From Puccinia triticina (taxonomy: Eukaryota; Basidiomycota; Pucciniomycetes; Pucciniales; Pucciniaceae), in the NCBI RefSeq assembly GCF_026914185.1, contig NC_070561.1, positions 434,001 to 498,000 on the forward strand: a stretch of 64,000 bases of DNA, in the 5' to 3' direction. Shown here piece by piece: positions 44,800 to 57,336 of this stretch. The notes under the pieces were generated by a model. The model had not been told where the DNA came from. It saw only the letters and a program-made list of their open reading frames with translations, and did no database searches. A program made the position numbers and the translations under genes. The stretch's first letter is position 1, and each line of letters starts with the position of its first letter.

Positions 44800-46190
44800 C
44801 TCAAAACAGTGCAATGATTCTAAAATGGTACATAAGAAATTATCACACAAAATTATTATGATCTTATGATTTGAAAAATTTATGATTTTAACTTCAAACA
44901 CCCTTATTCTAAAACAGGCAGGAAATCATAAAATCAATATGGTTGCAGGATGTAGGATCTGTCTGTGTGCCATTTTGAATCCTCAGTGCACGGTGCCCCC
45001 ATAGCCAATGATTTTTTTTACTTCCAGTGACATAACTGGTCAGAAGTGATGTTTGGGTCCACAAAAAGACACCTCAAACTATATACACTGAGTTTGGCAC
45101 ATCCATCTACAGGAAGTGCACCACCTTCATTTTTTTCTTTTGGAAAATCAATGGCAGGTGATAGAGACATTCTGAGGATGCCAAAATATAGAGAATATGC
45201 TCAGGATTCATGGGTATGTGTAGAGCCATAGCAAGACTAAAAGGTTTTTAGGTTAGAGAAATTTAAAGGAATAGTGCAGGCGGGAGGAATCAACCCCTCA
45301 TCTCCCCACTGCATTCTGGGTGGCAGTACCATTCATGAGCTGCAGTGCATCCACAGGTGAAGGGGAAGCTTTGTGGCCAGAGCCAAGGCTGGAGAGTGAG
45401 CCTCCCATCAGGGGGAAGTAGTGTTAATTTAGGGATTACAAAAGGACCCTGGAAACCCCCAAGGTAGGTGGGTAGCCTAAATATATGAGTTTTTACATAT
45501 TTTTTTGAAAAATGTGAGGCACAAATTTGGTATGAATCGGGTTTGAAATCCAAAAAGGACCAAATGTGGGATTTATGAATGAATTCCCGCTGATGCTCAG
45601 TTTAATCCGCCAAAGCCCGCAGAGCCCCGCTTGTCTTTGGGGTTGTTAGGTTCTTCAGGGGATTTTGCCCCATGCAGAGGCACAAAAATGTATGAATCAG
45701 CCAATAAAAACCACTCCCCAGTGGCCCCCAATGTATGGATTTGGCAAAATCTTGGATTTCTGGTTAACCACCCCTATGGGGGCTTCCAGGGTCCCATTAC
45801 AAAGCCCTTTACAAATCTTGATCCATGATAAGCATAGCCGTAGATTTTCTAGGGGTTTTCTCATTATTTGCTTCTCATTATTTGTTTGAGGGCATTTATG
45901 GTCTGTCATGGACATTGTCCTTGTCTGCTCTTTGCTCATTCCCAATATTCTATATCTTTCTGAGCACTCCCACACTTCTTATTAAACTACTAATTCAAAA
46001 TTATATATTTACATTGAAACCTTTCGGACATTGTGGATGTCTTTAAAGTTGACTGGATCTGCCATATCATGTATATACAAGGTACTAGCAATGGACTTTT
46101 TAACTATATCACAAATAACAATGAGTATGGTACAACTAAATATGAAAATAGAAAAGTGCACAAAATGATTTTAGACCGGACCTTGTTGGG
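44800..46190. other. AT-rich intergenic DNA
   Basis: 44850-44906 carries TTATGATTTT...CAAACACCC, a GGTGTTCAAAG-family end. 45375-45440 resembles the GC-rich repeat at 26470. The phrase CCC(A/T)ATG...GGCTTCCAGGGTCC(C)A occurs at 45430-45470 (reversed) and 45775-45797. No gene. Confidence 0.45.
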
Positions 46191-46194
46191 GACT

Positions 46195-47410
46195 TTTACC
46201 TTTCAAGTTGTCACTAAAGAATGATTCAGGAATAAAAAATTAATTAGAAACAAGAAAAACGTAGGAAAAGTAAGTAGGACTGACAAGTCCCAGGTGAATC
46301 CACCGTAAAGGAACTGATCTTTCTTTTCTTTGTCCGTGGGGTTGAATTTATTGAACAGCTATATTGGAGTTGATCAGTTAAAAAGAGTGGCTCTACTTGT
46401 TTCGAAAATATGTATTACCCACCTTAACGGACAGTCCAATCTGAGAACATCCGAGATCTAATACTTTAGTGTCGAACGAGCAGCCTGGTAAACGAGACAG
46501 AGGTTAGATATAATATGTCAATATCGAGACTTGCATAGGATCTCCAACTCACCATCAACGACCTTCGCATACTGAACCGTATCGGGCCTTCCGGTTCGGT
46601 GGATGTATCTTTCATAGATTGAGAAAGTGATTTGAGGATAAGCTTAGGCTCGATTTGTCTCAGACTTTCGATAAGAGGAAGCTAATTACATTCTTTTTCC
46701 ACAGTTGGATGTCTTGAGACTATTCGGTTTGCATGGATGTTAGTAAACGCAAGGAGGACTTGAGAACTAGTTTTGAGTATTCGACATACCTGTTGAGCCA
46801 TCCTGCGGTTTCAACGGTAGGGTTGTCCTGCTCGGCTCCACTCCACAGACATACCCCGAGCACTTCGGATGATTTATACTCACCACAGTTCTATGAATCC
46901 GACCATGGATGTGAAAGCTTATTGTCAGTAGTGGTAGTGGTAGGAAGAATAATAATAATAAAACATACCCCTTTACCGCCACCAATAGGAAAGACCTGCG
47001 AAAATGGTGTACATTTCAAAATTAATGAGTACTGACTCTGAAGTTGAGCAACAAAGATTCGCAACAAACTGGTTGTTGAGAGTCGTAGCGGCGGTCTAGA
47101 CGGTGTGGCTCGCTCCTTTTTGTGTTCTCGGAAGCCGTGGAGAGCTAGGGAAAAATGTGACACAATAATTGTCAGGGTTGGAGCTACAACACCATCAGAA
47201 ATCCAAAACCGATGGGATGGCAGATTAACTAACCTGACCAGCCGGAGAGGGGTTGTTCTTGGCTGGAAGTTGGCAGCGGGTATTGTTGGCTGCAGAAGAG
47301 TAAATACATCCGTCCTTCTTCAAAAAGTGGTTGTAACATGTGGTATGGATCGTGGCCTTCGCTACGGCGATCAATAAGACGAAGGAGAGGATGAGTGTGA
47401 ATTGGTTCAT
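46195..47410 (-). CDS. Candidate small secreted protein (multi-exon), possible effector
   Basis: Exon 1 (47410-47234, 59 codons, donor GTTAGT) starts with a good signal peptide: MNQFTLILSFVLLIAVAKA with likely cleavage after AKA. The next stretch has three Cys in 30 residues (TTCYNHF, KDGCIYS, TRCQLP). Further exons on the same strand are supported by open frames between splice sites: about 47144-47020 (SEPHRLDRRYDSQQPVCC), about 46666-46556 (YERYIHRTGRPDTVQYAKVV, donor GTGAGT), about 46485-46424 (CSFDTKVLDLGCSQIGLSVK, donor GTGGGT) and about 46355-46198 (LFNKFNPTDKEKKDQFLYGG). The joins between exons 2 and the 46.6-kb exon are not settled; several tiny exons are possible. The ORF may end with a hydrophobic tail. 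No known domain. The secreted, Cys-containing nature is seen; an effector role is inferred only from the organism type. Confidence 0.5.
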
Positions 47411-48608
47411 TTTCGAAGGTTATTGGATAACTTCAACAACTTCTTGTGAGATTTGGAACGGTTGCTTGATGAGACTAAACTGGGTACTACTACTATTCGA
47501 TGCGAGGGAATCGGTGCGAATTTCAATTATTTGAACAAATGGGACAATGTTTATAGAAACGGATGTGGAGGCTTATTCCGAGCTCAGCCATCTTATGTGA
47601 GTTTCGAGCTTCGGCAGGCACAATTATTGTGGGTATGGATCACGAAGGCTCCGGAGGTGATTGATGGTTATGTTGACACAACAGGCTAGATTCCAGAACT
47701 CATGCGGCAGCATGTCCGGATCACTACTGCTACGGAGGTGATTGATCATCTCAGGGAAAGCTTGGAATTCACGACCCGGGTGACCACTGAGGACTTGCGA
47801 GGAATTCTCAACGGGAGCGAGCGTGGCTACAACTCGGCGTGGCATCAAATTTCGAAAAAAATGAATACATGATACGTCTTGACCGCAGGGACAGTTGGTG
47901 GTTTAGGATCAGAAAGAAGCAGACAAGAGACGGGATGGATCCTGGCCTAACAAAGCCTTTCGAACGGAATGATGGATCGTGTGGTTGTCAAGCTCGTTGC
48001 CTGAGACCGGCACGTGCCTGCAATCTGACGTGGATCTGGGTGTTGACCTCGGCGGTTTGCCGAAGATTGGAAACATTATTCGTGATTCGTGATCAACCGC
48101 ACTTTAGTAACATTAGCCACTCGACCTGAAGTGCAGCGTACACACAGTCTGAGTCATCGTGGCATCCACGGCCCTGGCGACTCGCCTTTTCAACCTCCAG
48201 CTCAACACTCTCCTGAAGCTTTTCTCTGTACACTCAGCCTACCCAACAACACAACTTGACTAATTCTCAAGGTCAACTATCCGTGTATCACTGAATCCAA
48301 TCAACAATCTGATAGATGAAGGGGTCACAACTCCAAGGTGTTTTCGAGTTATTTATTTGGCCCGATAAGGAGAAATCTTAACATGTATCATACCCTGCTG
48401 AGAACAAGTTTGGCTCTGCTGCTTGAAAGAAAAATGGCAGGAGCGATGATCCTACAAGATCGATTTGAGTTGTGCTAGTGACACTTGGCGATCAATCTCT
48501 GAGTAGCCGATCGATAAACAAAATATGGTTAACCAATCCAGCGTCAGCTAACTTGCCGTCTTTGGAAACCAAGGGGTCGATGCAATCAAAGACAAGAAGG
48601 GTGGGTGA
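47411..48608. other. Intergenic
   Basis: Between the secreted-protein gene (its promoter side) and the end of the thioredoxin gene. No gene recognised. ATTGATGGTTATGTTGA(CA) and GGTGATTGATxATCTCAGGGA / CCGGAGGTGATTGATGG words repeat at 47655 and 47735. Also searched for a further thioredoxin exon; a possible one is at 48535-48560. Confidence 0.4.
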
Positions 48609-49282
48609 TCAACCAACATTTAGACCCTCGTGCGAAGCGCCCTTCAGCGAATCAACTGGAGAGCCTTTCTGGTAAACGATGAATGTTGGCATGGCAGAGA
48701 TACCAGCCTCCGAGGCGATTTCCTGTCAATTCCCAGGATCACGCAGAACTCGTCAGTCTTGGACGTTCAAAATCCACAGCTAATGTAGCTGCTTTGCAAG
48801 AGCACGTAGGAGAGTCATCAGACCAGGGGGGGCGGAAAGAGAAACAGGAAAAGCCGCTGGCTGCGTTATTCAACCTTGACTTACACGAGATTCATCGACA
48901 TCGACTTTGTAGTATTTCACCTTGCACGTCTTATCTTCGGCTGCAAGATTTTCGAAGATTGGCGAAATGACTTTACATGGGCCACACCTGTGGAGCCAGC
49001 ATCATTACCCACACAATAACAACAAAAAAGGGCAGCGGAGAGATTTGTGAAGAGTCAAGGGATAGGAGAGTCAAGAGGCAATAAGGGTATATGAGTACTC
49101 ACCAGGTTGCCGAAAAATCGACAATGGCGAAGGTTTCCTCTTCAGAACCTCGACCGATCTGAATTACCACTCGACAACAAAATCAGCACTCATAACTCAC
49201 GCCATTTAACAGATAATGGAAACAGGATAGGACTGACAGCTGAGTGGAACTCTTCGAGAGTGCGGAGTGAAGCTACTGACAT
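48609..49282 (-). CDS. Thioredoxin
   Basis: Reduces protein disulfides with electrons from thioredoxin reductase. Exons (minus): 49282-49238, 49158-49103, 48987-48885, 48722-48609; 318 nt, 105 aa, the normal thioredoxin length. The active site is SATWCGPCK, and the Trp codon is split TG|G by intron 2. It is followed by VISPIFENLA, YYKVDVDES (buried Asp region) and AGISAMPTFIVYQKG with the cis-Pro after Met. The C-terminus (KGASHEGLNVG) is several residues shorter than in most thioredoxins, which end in a longer helix. Another small 3' exon after EGLN is possible. No targeting peptide, so cytosolic. It shares a 282-bp divergent intergenic region with RPB7. Confidence 0.95.
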
Positions 49283-49564
49283 GTTCAGCGGAGAAGTGGA
49301 TGGGTGATAGGTATCGTACAGGGTTGATGGGTTGATGGGCCGGACGTATTACCAGACCGACTCGGAGTGATCCTCCGCTTCGGACATCGGGATATCCACG
49401 CCCCGGGGCAGACCCCGGCCAGAGGGGTCCATTCCACCGGCCCGATTACCAGCGATTACCTCAACGATATCAACTTCTCCCCCGGGTTTCCTTCAGCCAC
49501 ACATTTGGTTGGGTTCAACGACAACAGGAAACGACTACTGAGAAGGAAGATAGGGAGCTAAAAC
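49283..49564. promoter_or_regulatory. Divergent intergenic region between thioredoxin and RPB7
   Basis: Only 282 bases separate the two start codons, so both promoters must lie here. GC-rich blocks include CCCCGGGGCAGACCCCGG at about 49400 (a palindrome-like CCCCGGGG core). A clear TATA box is not seen. Confidence 0.6.
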
Positions 49565-50597
49565 ATGTTCTTTATTGTACGCCAACTCCCTTATCGCTTC
49601 TTGTTGTCCGTTTTCGTGATATAGTTTCAGTAACATGTGATCCTTCACATATCCTTACGACCTGGCTCGACGATCTTTTTATCTACCAGAAAGAACTCAC
49701 GCATACGATCAATCTGCATCCCTCCTTCTTCGGTCCAAGAACAGCTGCATTCCTCGAAGATAAGCTCAATCGAGATGTTGAAGGCACTTGCACGGGTCAG
49801 TTCATGCACGTCTGAATATTCCCCAGAACCTCTTTTTAATGGTTCGAACTCTGCTTCGCGTTCAGGCCGGTTTGGGTACATCATTGCCGTCCTCAAGATC
49901 CTGAGTACATCTGCTGGTACCATTCAACCTGGAACGGGCATGGCCGAATTTGTGATGAGATATTCGGTAGGCTCATGCCCTTCTCGCCTAGAGAATCTAC
50001 AACGGTTTCTAAAGCTGTCCTAAGTGCGTCGGTATCCGTAGGCGATTGTATTGAAGCCTTTCAAAGGAGAAGTCGTCGATGGGATCGTTGGCCAGGTAAA
50101 CAAGATGGGCTTTTTTGTTGAAGTCGGTCCACTACAAGCCTTCGTTTCGAGTCATGTAAGTCGACAATTTTCCCGAATGAAACTGTTTCTCAACGTCCCG
50201 GCCCTTATGCTGAATGTAAATGTACTTTCCCTAGCTGATCCCCTCAGACCTCAAGTTCGACCCCAACGCCAATCCGCCCTGTTTTTCCTCGGATGAAGAT
50301 CAAGCAACGATTGAAAAGGGGACACGAATCCGATTGAAGATTGTCGGAACACGTGTCGATGCTACGGAAATTGTGAGTGTAGTAGCGCATCTCGACTTCT
50401 ATGATGATCGTATTTAACACTCTTGATAAAATTAACATATCGACCCATCTTTGGACTCCAGTTTGCTATCGGGACGATTAAGGTTCGCAGTCGGCTTGTC
50501 CCCTCAGTCTTCTTCACTTTCACTGACGTTCATTCCTTTTCTCTTTTATGTCTGTAAATCACCCCCTCAGGAGGACTATCTTGGACCGATTGATTGA
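49565..50597 (+). CDS. RPB7: RNA polymerase II subunit RPB7
   Basis: Pol II stalk subunit that pairs with RPB4 and touches nascent RNA. Exons: 49565-49576, 49690-49795, 49866-49966, 50042-50155, 50235-50372, 50462-50482, 50571-50597; 519 nt, 172 aa, matching the length of yeast and human RPB7. Exon 1 is only 12 bases (MFFI). Then [37 protein letters not shown] and [18 protein letters not shown] complete the tip domain. The S1/OB fold follows: [73 protein letters not shown]. All introns are GT-AG and all phases fit. Two micro-exons (12 and 21 bases) make this easy to misannotate. Confidence 0.97.
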
Positions 50598-51664
50598 ACT
50601 GATCTCTCATGCCAAAAGTATTCGAAAGCAGAAGAGAAAGAATGTTTCCCGATTTGTGGTTCTCCGCTCATGTACGATCCGCTAAGGAGAATAATTGACA
50701 CAGATTCTGTATCACTATGGCCTTCAAAGTGATTTGAAGGAGATGATGTAATTCCAAGTGTGTAATAAGATATGATTATGATTGTTGGGCAGAATATCCC
50801 ACGAAACGGAGGTTCTGTTTGTAAGGGCTAAAATGGGGAAACAGCGCACAACAATATGTACTCATTTTTTCATGCGCACAATCGAGGAGCAACAGATGAG
50901 ACGCAAATAATACACATTTTTCCTCGCATGGTAACCAACTGGTGAAACAAATCGGTCTTGCCACAGTAAAGAGCTCCGTGATGTCTGGAGGTCACATGTC
51001 CTGTGCTCCCCGATTACCAGTGGCATATTTTCAGCAGGAGGCCATCAGATGTGGGGTGCCTTTTTCTGTTTCCTTCATGTCCCCAAATTTCCTTTCACGT
51101 GCCCTCTGCTTCTCATGAATCCATGGAAAAGTTCAAATATTGATTGAATTCACTCGAAGAAAAAGATAAGCATTACAATCCATAAGATAACTTCACAAGG
51201 CCTAAAAATGTTCTGAAGTCTAAACTGGGAAGATACAACAGGCCGCCTTCATCAAATTGCCAAAAAAAAAATATATAGAAAAAATCAAGCAAAAGGGAAG
51301 GAAAACAACAGACTGAATGAGGGAGAGTCCATAGTCTATTCAAAGAAATCTACCGGAGAAGAAACACTAGAAAGAAAACATGATGTCTATCAAGGCAGTG
51401 AAGAATGCGAGGTGGAATGCAAGGTGATGATATGGACAGTGCATGAAAAGGGAAAAAATTATGTTTTAGCCTCTAGTGATTGGATCCATGTTTTATTGAA
51501 TTATTCTGTTGGTGTGTGCAACATGCAGTAATCCGGAGCACGTTCACGAAAAGGTATTGTTGCAGGGTTTAAGAAATATCTGTTTGTAATCACAGCGCAA
51601 CCATCGAACGGGTAAAGGACATTAGACAGTGCCTCTGCGATTTTCGAGCTTGATCATGTGGTAC
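50598..51664. other. Intergenic between RPB7 and the OPT transporter (convergent 3' ends)
   Basis: 3' flanks of both genes. No gene recognised. Purine-rich at 51250-51430. Confidence 0.5.
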
Positions 51665-54600
51665 TCACTGTGGGAACTTGAGCCGCTTCCATCCTGCCCC
51701 ACCTTCAACAACGAAACCTAGAAGGACGGCAGTCTATGAAATCATTGTGTTGAATAGAAAAAACAAGTAAGTACGGACTTTGTTTATCAGGCGATTAGGA
51801 AATTTTGGATCAGTTGGCGATTATAGACAGAGCTTACCACTTGGGCACCCCCGTCCAGCGCGGCGCTGAGCACATAGTTTGAACAATGGAACCTAATTAA
51901 AATCAGATAACAATCAATCATTGTGCTCCAACACTAACTTTGACAAGTATATCACTTACCAGTGCGGATGATATCGGCGAGCATAAAATTGAGACAGAAA
52001 TCCAACAAGAACAGACATAGTAAATCCCGCATTGGCACCTGGGCAATGGAGAAAGTCAGTTTCACATCTCTGCTTCCTTATAGAATACCGGGGGAACACT
52101 TACGATCAAGAACCAGCGCAAAAGTACCACAGACTAGGGGAGTGTTGACAAGATCCAAACGAAACCTCGGTACAGAACGGTGCAAGATAAAAAATGGAAT
52201 GGGTAACAAGAAACCAAACCCCAGACTGATTGGTACAATAACCTGATCACCATTCGGGATATCAGTTTCAAGCTCTGAAAATTAAAATCCAAGCCTTGTT
52301 GAAAACTGACATAGCGAGCACCAGCTTTAAATAATTCGTGTGCGAAGATTCCCCAACTGTTGGAGAATGTCAGTAAGGGTTGCGTGGTGTCAGTGACACT
52401 AATCTTTTGTGGATTACAAAAACACATTTTTTCGTTCTATCTCACCTGATAGCTTGACTTTGGAAATCTTCCAAAACCACGCCGGTGAAAACTTGATTGC
52501 CATATTCTGATCTTAGTAATTCTCGATTTGTATTGACCACCAGGCTCATCACCATGTAGTTGAAAATAACACCCGCAATCCTGTAGAGTGTCAGACCCTT
52601 ATGAGTGAAATTGTCCTGGTCTGGCGGCTACATAGTTCGGCAGATAATTTTGCATCTGACAGCTACTCACGTGCCAATTGTCTGGAAAATCAGAACGCTC
52701 ATCTAAAAATCAATGAATCATATTCATCAGCATACTGCAAAAACTAATTCGGGTGCCAATCTGGCAAACGAAGAGACATGAGGTGGGAGAACCAACCGGT
52801 GGTAGATGCATATATTGCCCCAGTTTCAGATCCTGATTCCATGAGAAGTGAGCCAATCAGTTTGAGATCTTCCCGTCAAAAATTCAAAGACCTTACCTGA
52901 AGCATGCTGATTGATTGGGATACCGTTGCTGATCCATACCTGTGATTAACGATGTCGGCAATTTCACCCGATGGAGGTAAGCCTGTATGAACGGGTGTAT
53001 AATTGAAATTTATTTGGCACTGCACTTACGTGGTGAACCACATATTCCCGAACGCATCGCTTGGGAAGGCCATCTGCGGGAGGAAAATAAAAAGAAAATG
53101 CGTTATTTGAGGTTTCATCGACTGCGGGACCGCTCGGATGTTCCCGTCAAAATTTCTTGGAATCAGTGGAGGAAACGTACACCTCTGAGGTTCAAAAAAT
53201 AGAAATGTGCTCGTGAATATCAGTAATCTGAGGAGGATTCATAACAGTGACCAAAGTCACAAATACAATAGAATATGAGACCCACCCAAGCATTTGGATA
53301 ACGGGTTCAACTTCCAAGGAAGCACCCGTAGTTGCTTTGAGATAGGCTGAAGCAATTGTCAATAAACCGGCCAAAACAAGCGCCACGACTAATGCAGAAG
53401 CCGACAATCCCGAGTCCGTGAGAGAGGCCGCCAAGAACGCAACCGAAACAGCAAAGAAGAGCATAGCAAGGTAGACCCTATAATATTCGCAAAAATTATG
53501 ACGCTTCATAAGCTCGAAGTGTTCCACTTCCGTATGAAATTGCAAATCGAAGTAGATCTTACCATAGAGGCACTTCAGGATATTTGCGGCAGACGATCTG
53601 GTGCTTGTCAACTTCTTCCTCTTCTAGTCCCTTTCGTGTGAATATCGAAGTGATAGATCCCCATCCCCATAATAGACAGTGACTGACGGCCGCACCGACA
53701 GCTAAACTGGTAGCAATGTTGGCCAAAATGTACGAAGTGCTAAAATAGGGGGCACCGAGTTTCTCTATCATCTCCCAATTTCCGGTACCGTCTTCCCTCA
53801 TAATTGCAGTGCGGTTGTATAGCTCTCCATCGTGGGTCAAAAGCTGCGTGCTGAGGAATGGGAAGCCATCATGTTTGCCGCCATCTACTCATTCATACAG
53901 ATCCATTTGCCGACGACCTGATTAGCTGCGGGTGCGAGGGATGAAAAGTAGAGGTGGAAATGGACATACCAAACCACGAATGTTCCCATCCCACTGGATA
54001 AAACAGGTAGGCGAGGAGGACACCGACCCATTCATTAACCTAGTTTAAACGGACAAAATTCAGTACAGTCAAAGTTTCACGAAAGTAATGTCGTGCAAGC
54101 TTAACTAACCTGAGCTGCAAAAGGTGTGAAGAGAGGACCCAGTGCACCAACAACGTTCCAATCAAATGACAAACTCAGCATTCCACTGTTTAGATGAGAG
54201 AAAGATGACAATCGTCCAGGAATAGTCAAAAGCACGAACTTTGTTAAAGGGAAATAAGAATGAAGTGCTTACAGTCCCTCATGGGCAAGAGCGCCACCGA
54301 ACAAGCGGGTGACGGCGGGACTATGTTGCCACCTCAAGCAGAAAGGATTAATTGCCTGAAGAGTAGGTGCGATGTATTGTGGGAAAATCTCGTCTGAAGA
54401 AAGACATGAAAGACCAAGTCGATCACAGCGTCATTTGTCAGCGGAGGTTACGAGGAAAATCACTTTGGAAGACGATGGACGTACAGATGGCAGTCCCAAA
54501 AAAGACGGTCTTGAATAATCCCAGATGGCGTTCAGTGTGCATGCCATCTCGATAATGAAACGAGTGGAAAAGAGCGACGGCAGGTAGCACAGCTCTAGAA

Positions 54601-55740
54601 GTTTTAGCCAAACCAAGCAAGGAATATGTAGAGATTAGTTCATCTCATAAAGGAAAAAAAAAAACTCGATCAGATTTAGTGATAAGACAAAATGGTACTT
54701 ACGGGAAGACAGCTCTCTTTGAATGTACCAACGGAGCTCTCAATAAACCAGCAAACCCATACCCGATCAACTGCGAACTCCTTTGTAGACGCAAGGGGTG
54801 GAATTCCGCAGTATTTTAAAGCGGCAAGTATCAAACCATCAGTGTTATGACATCTCGCTGGCGAAGCAAACCTGTGCAAGTTACTTACAGCATGATGGCC
54901 ATCGCGGTGGCATAATGAAATGGACGCTCTTCATACAGTTCCTGAGTGGCTATCATCTTCGGACGGAGATGTCATTATGCGGTCCAAGCCGTGTACCCCA
55001 CATGTGTGGAGAGATAAAATAAGACTTACTTCGACGGCCAGGGTGCCAACGGCGGCTGCAGTGGCCATGATCGAACTCAAAGTGTTTTCTTTCTGGATCC
55101 GGCAAATCACAGGATAAGAAATTGATCACGGCAGCAAGATTTTCGACCAGATGATAGACTCACGATCGAGTAGGGTCCTGGGTTCCACCAGGTGGGACCA
55201 GGGATGTTTTGGAGACTGCGGCCGACCAAAAGACAGGCCAACTGCGTGGAGTGATCTGTTGTTAGATTTATATCTGGCGGATTAAGGGGGCACAAGATAT
55301 AGAGAAGCGTGAAGACAAACCTGCAAAAAGAGGGGTTGTACTTGAGATCTTGATGGTTTGAACAAGAAGAATTGCTGAATTACGGCAGCTGTCGAGCTGA
55401 TAAAGAGACCCGTGAGTAGGGCGCGGAATGTCATAGCTGGCATGTGAGAGTCGTCTTCCAGGGGGATGTCGTCTATGCCTGCCATCTTCTTGATCACCAG
55501 AGGCTCGGAAGGCGTCTTTTTGTGAAGGCTTGCTTTCTCTGAGTGGCTCGATTGATCGTCCTTCAGGTCCTCTTCTTTCGAGCGGGAATGATGGGTCGTG
55601 GTTTCATTCTCACCACCAGCTTTCGCACCGTCTTCGCCAAACGACGAGGATGTAGCCTCGCGGTTCAGATTAGGCAAAGCAATGTGTTCCAGGGAGTCGG
55701 TTTCATGATGTCGGTCTGGTTGGCGTGATGATGGCGGCAT
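51665..55740 (-). CDS. OPT-family oligopeptide transporter
   Basis: Proton-coupled uptake of small peptides (or peptide-metal complexes) at the plasma membrane. About 19 exons. The first ten (minus) fit in phase: 55740-55321, 55241-55164, 55092-55030, 54956-54889, 54777-54703, 54594-54464, 54393-54273, 54185-54110, 54039-53970, 53884-53563. The hydrophilic N-terminus of about 110 residues is acidic. Family marks: IPGPTWWNPGPYSI then KENTLSSIMA (OPT NPG motif), LSQLIGYGFAGLLR, RDGMHTERHLGLF, SFDWNVVGALGPLFTPF, GGKHDGFPFLSTQL, the Glu-rich loop KGLEEEEVDKH, WVYLAMLFFAVSVAFLAA, FPSDAFGNMWFTT (about 53075), YGSATVSQSISMLQ, DLKLGQYMHLPP, GANAGFTMSVLVGF, and NYVLSAALDGG (about 51890). The last exon reads through to TGA at 51665. 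The usual C-terminal WWGN is not seen. Roughly 15 membrane spans expected. Confidence 0.92.
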
Positions 55741-55860
55741 GTTGAATATCAAACTGTACAGCGTTTCGAGTCAACTGTTGATGCTTGTGAAACTCTAAAA
55801 GGTGGCGAAAAATTCGACTGCGGCTTGCTGAGGGTTTGATACCGGGTTATATGATGAGCG

Positions 55861-55883
55861 TTTTTTTTTTTTTTTTTTTTTTT
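55861..55883. promoter_or_regulatory. 23-base T tract upstream of the OPT gene
   Basis: Uninterrupted T run 120 bases before the OPT start codon (A tract on the gene's strand). Poly(dA:dT) tracts exclude nucleosomes in fungal promoters. Length may be unreliable in assembly. Confidence 0.5.
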
Positions 55884-56013
55884 CTTGTTGCAATAATGAA
55901 GCTTTGATGTTTTTGTGGGTATGTATGGCTAAATTAATTTAAGAAACGATTGTGGGGATGAATAGCAGGTCGAGGAGTCGGTGGTTGTAAGACTTCAGAG
56001 GTGGGTGTCGCGT

Positions 56014-56565
56014 TCAAGACTGAATGCCCTTTGCGAGTGGGTCAAACTGACGGCTGAAGCTGATGGAAGTGAGCTCTAGATGCGATGAAGCCCTTGGAGC
56101 AAGAATGCAAATGGCAAGTTGGCCGACGAGAGGTAGGGCCAGTCGACGCGACAGGATTTCAAGATGAGGCAGCCGCTGTATCAAGATCCTGAAATGTTGA
56201 GAGGTTGTGAAGAAGGATGTCGAATCGGGCCTAGTAAGTCCAGTTAAGGTGGTCAATCCAAGTGCTGCTGGTGTCCGGGTGGGTAGCTCGATCAAAACCG
56301 TGTCGGATGCAGCGTAGCGTGGATGAATTGCATTGATACGGCTTATCTGTCCAAGGGTGCCGATGGGCTTCAAGTCTTCTTGAGTTTTGACTGAGCTGTT
56401 GGAGGCAGGGAAGTCCGCCGCCAGATGTGGGATTTGGAGGTTGACGGCAGCGCAGGAAGTGGAGAGCAGATGTGAGGCTACGGAGGGGGCGCGAGTTTTC
56501 CCGAGGCGGAAGGACAACGAGAAAACGGAGAGGAGGGTGTGAAGATACCCACTGCCAAACGTCAA
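56014..56565 (-). other. Open frame of 183 codons, no ATG at its start, unrecognised
   Basis: Ser/Leu/Thr-rich frame with a hydrophobic N-terminal part (LLSVFSLSFRLG) and no domain I know. It begins at a TTG, not ATG, so if real it is an exon or a different start. It lies upstream of OPT on the same strand. It might be 5' UTR/antisense. Confidence 0.25.
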
Positions 56566-56569
56566 CCGA

Positions 56570-57336
56570 GCAAGAAGATGGATAGGGATGTTTGAGGAGG
56601 CACCCGTGTGGGTGTAGTTGTTTCAGTGCGCCTGGCCTCGTGGAGTCTCACTGGAGACTGTCAACGAGCTGGTATCTCTCAGGAGAAGAACGGAGGGGAT
56701 GAAACCAAGGCCGTCGGTCGAGGCAGCCGGCATTGGCTGCCATAAATATGTTATGCTCCCATCGGATGTTTCCGCTGGCACACATCCTTCCAGAACCCAG
56801 AAGGCAGAGCCGGATCAGCAGTCAACTTCAGTCCATACTGGATCAGTGGATCAGCCCATCAATTGAAGGTTTGGATGGGTTGATCCAGCTTTGGAGGCCA
56901 GATCGTCCGTCACTCATCATGGGCTGCTTGTGTCTCGATGCCCGGTCGCCATCAGAGCAGAGTGTATCCAATTAGCCGGCAAAGGGGTGTCTCCGGAGTG
57001 GTTGGCGTCGGTGTGACCGTTTGATGGGCAGGCCGACAGTTCCTCGTGTCTCCTAGAGTCCGTCGACGTCTCCCTGAAACGCCGCATCTTAGAAACGGCA
57101 CAATCTGTGTCTTCTGTTTTCTGTTTCGTGTACAACAAATGCCTCCATGTGCAGTCAAGCTGCCACCGCGTCTCGCCGCGTCCGGGTGAGTGGACGGCTG
57201 GCGCTGGCTGGCGGCTGCCCCACGGGCGGGCTGGACTGCTGGGGATGCTCCAATTGGAGGGAGACTTCAAATATTTATGTATCTGAGCCATGGGCGGTTC
57301 GGAAAAGTTGCGAAGAACCACCGAAAACAGCGCAGG
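56570..57336. other. Intergenic
   Basis: No gene supported. The region after 57100 is GC-rich and is probably the promoter and 5' UTR of the gene starting at 57337. Confidence 0.4.
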
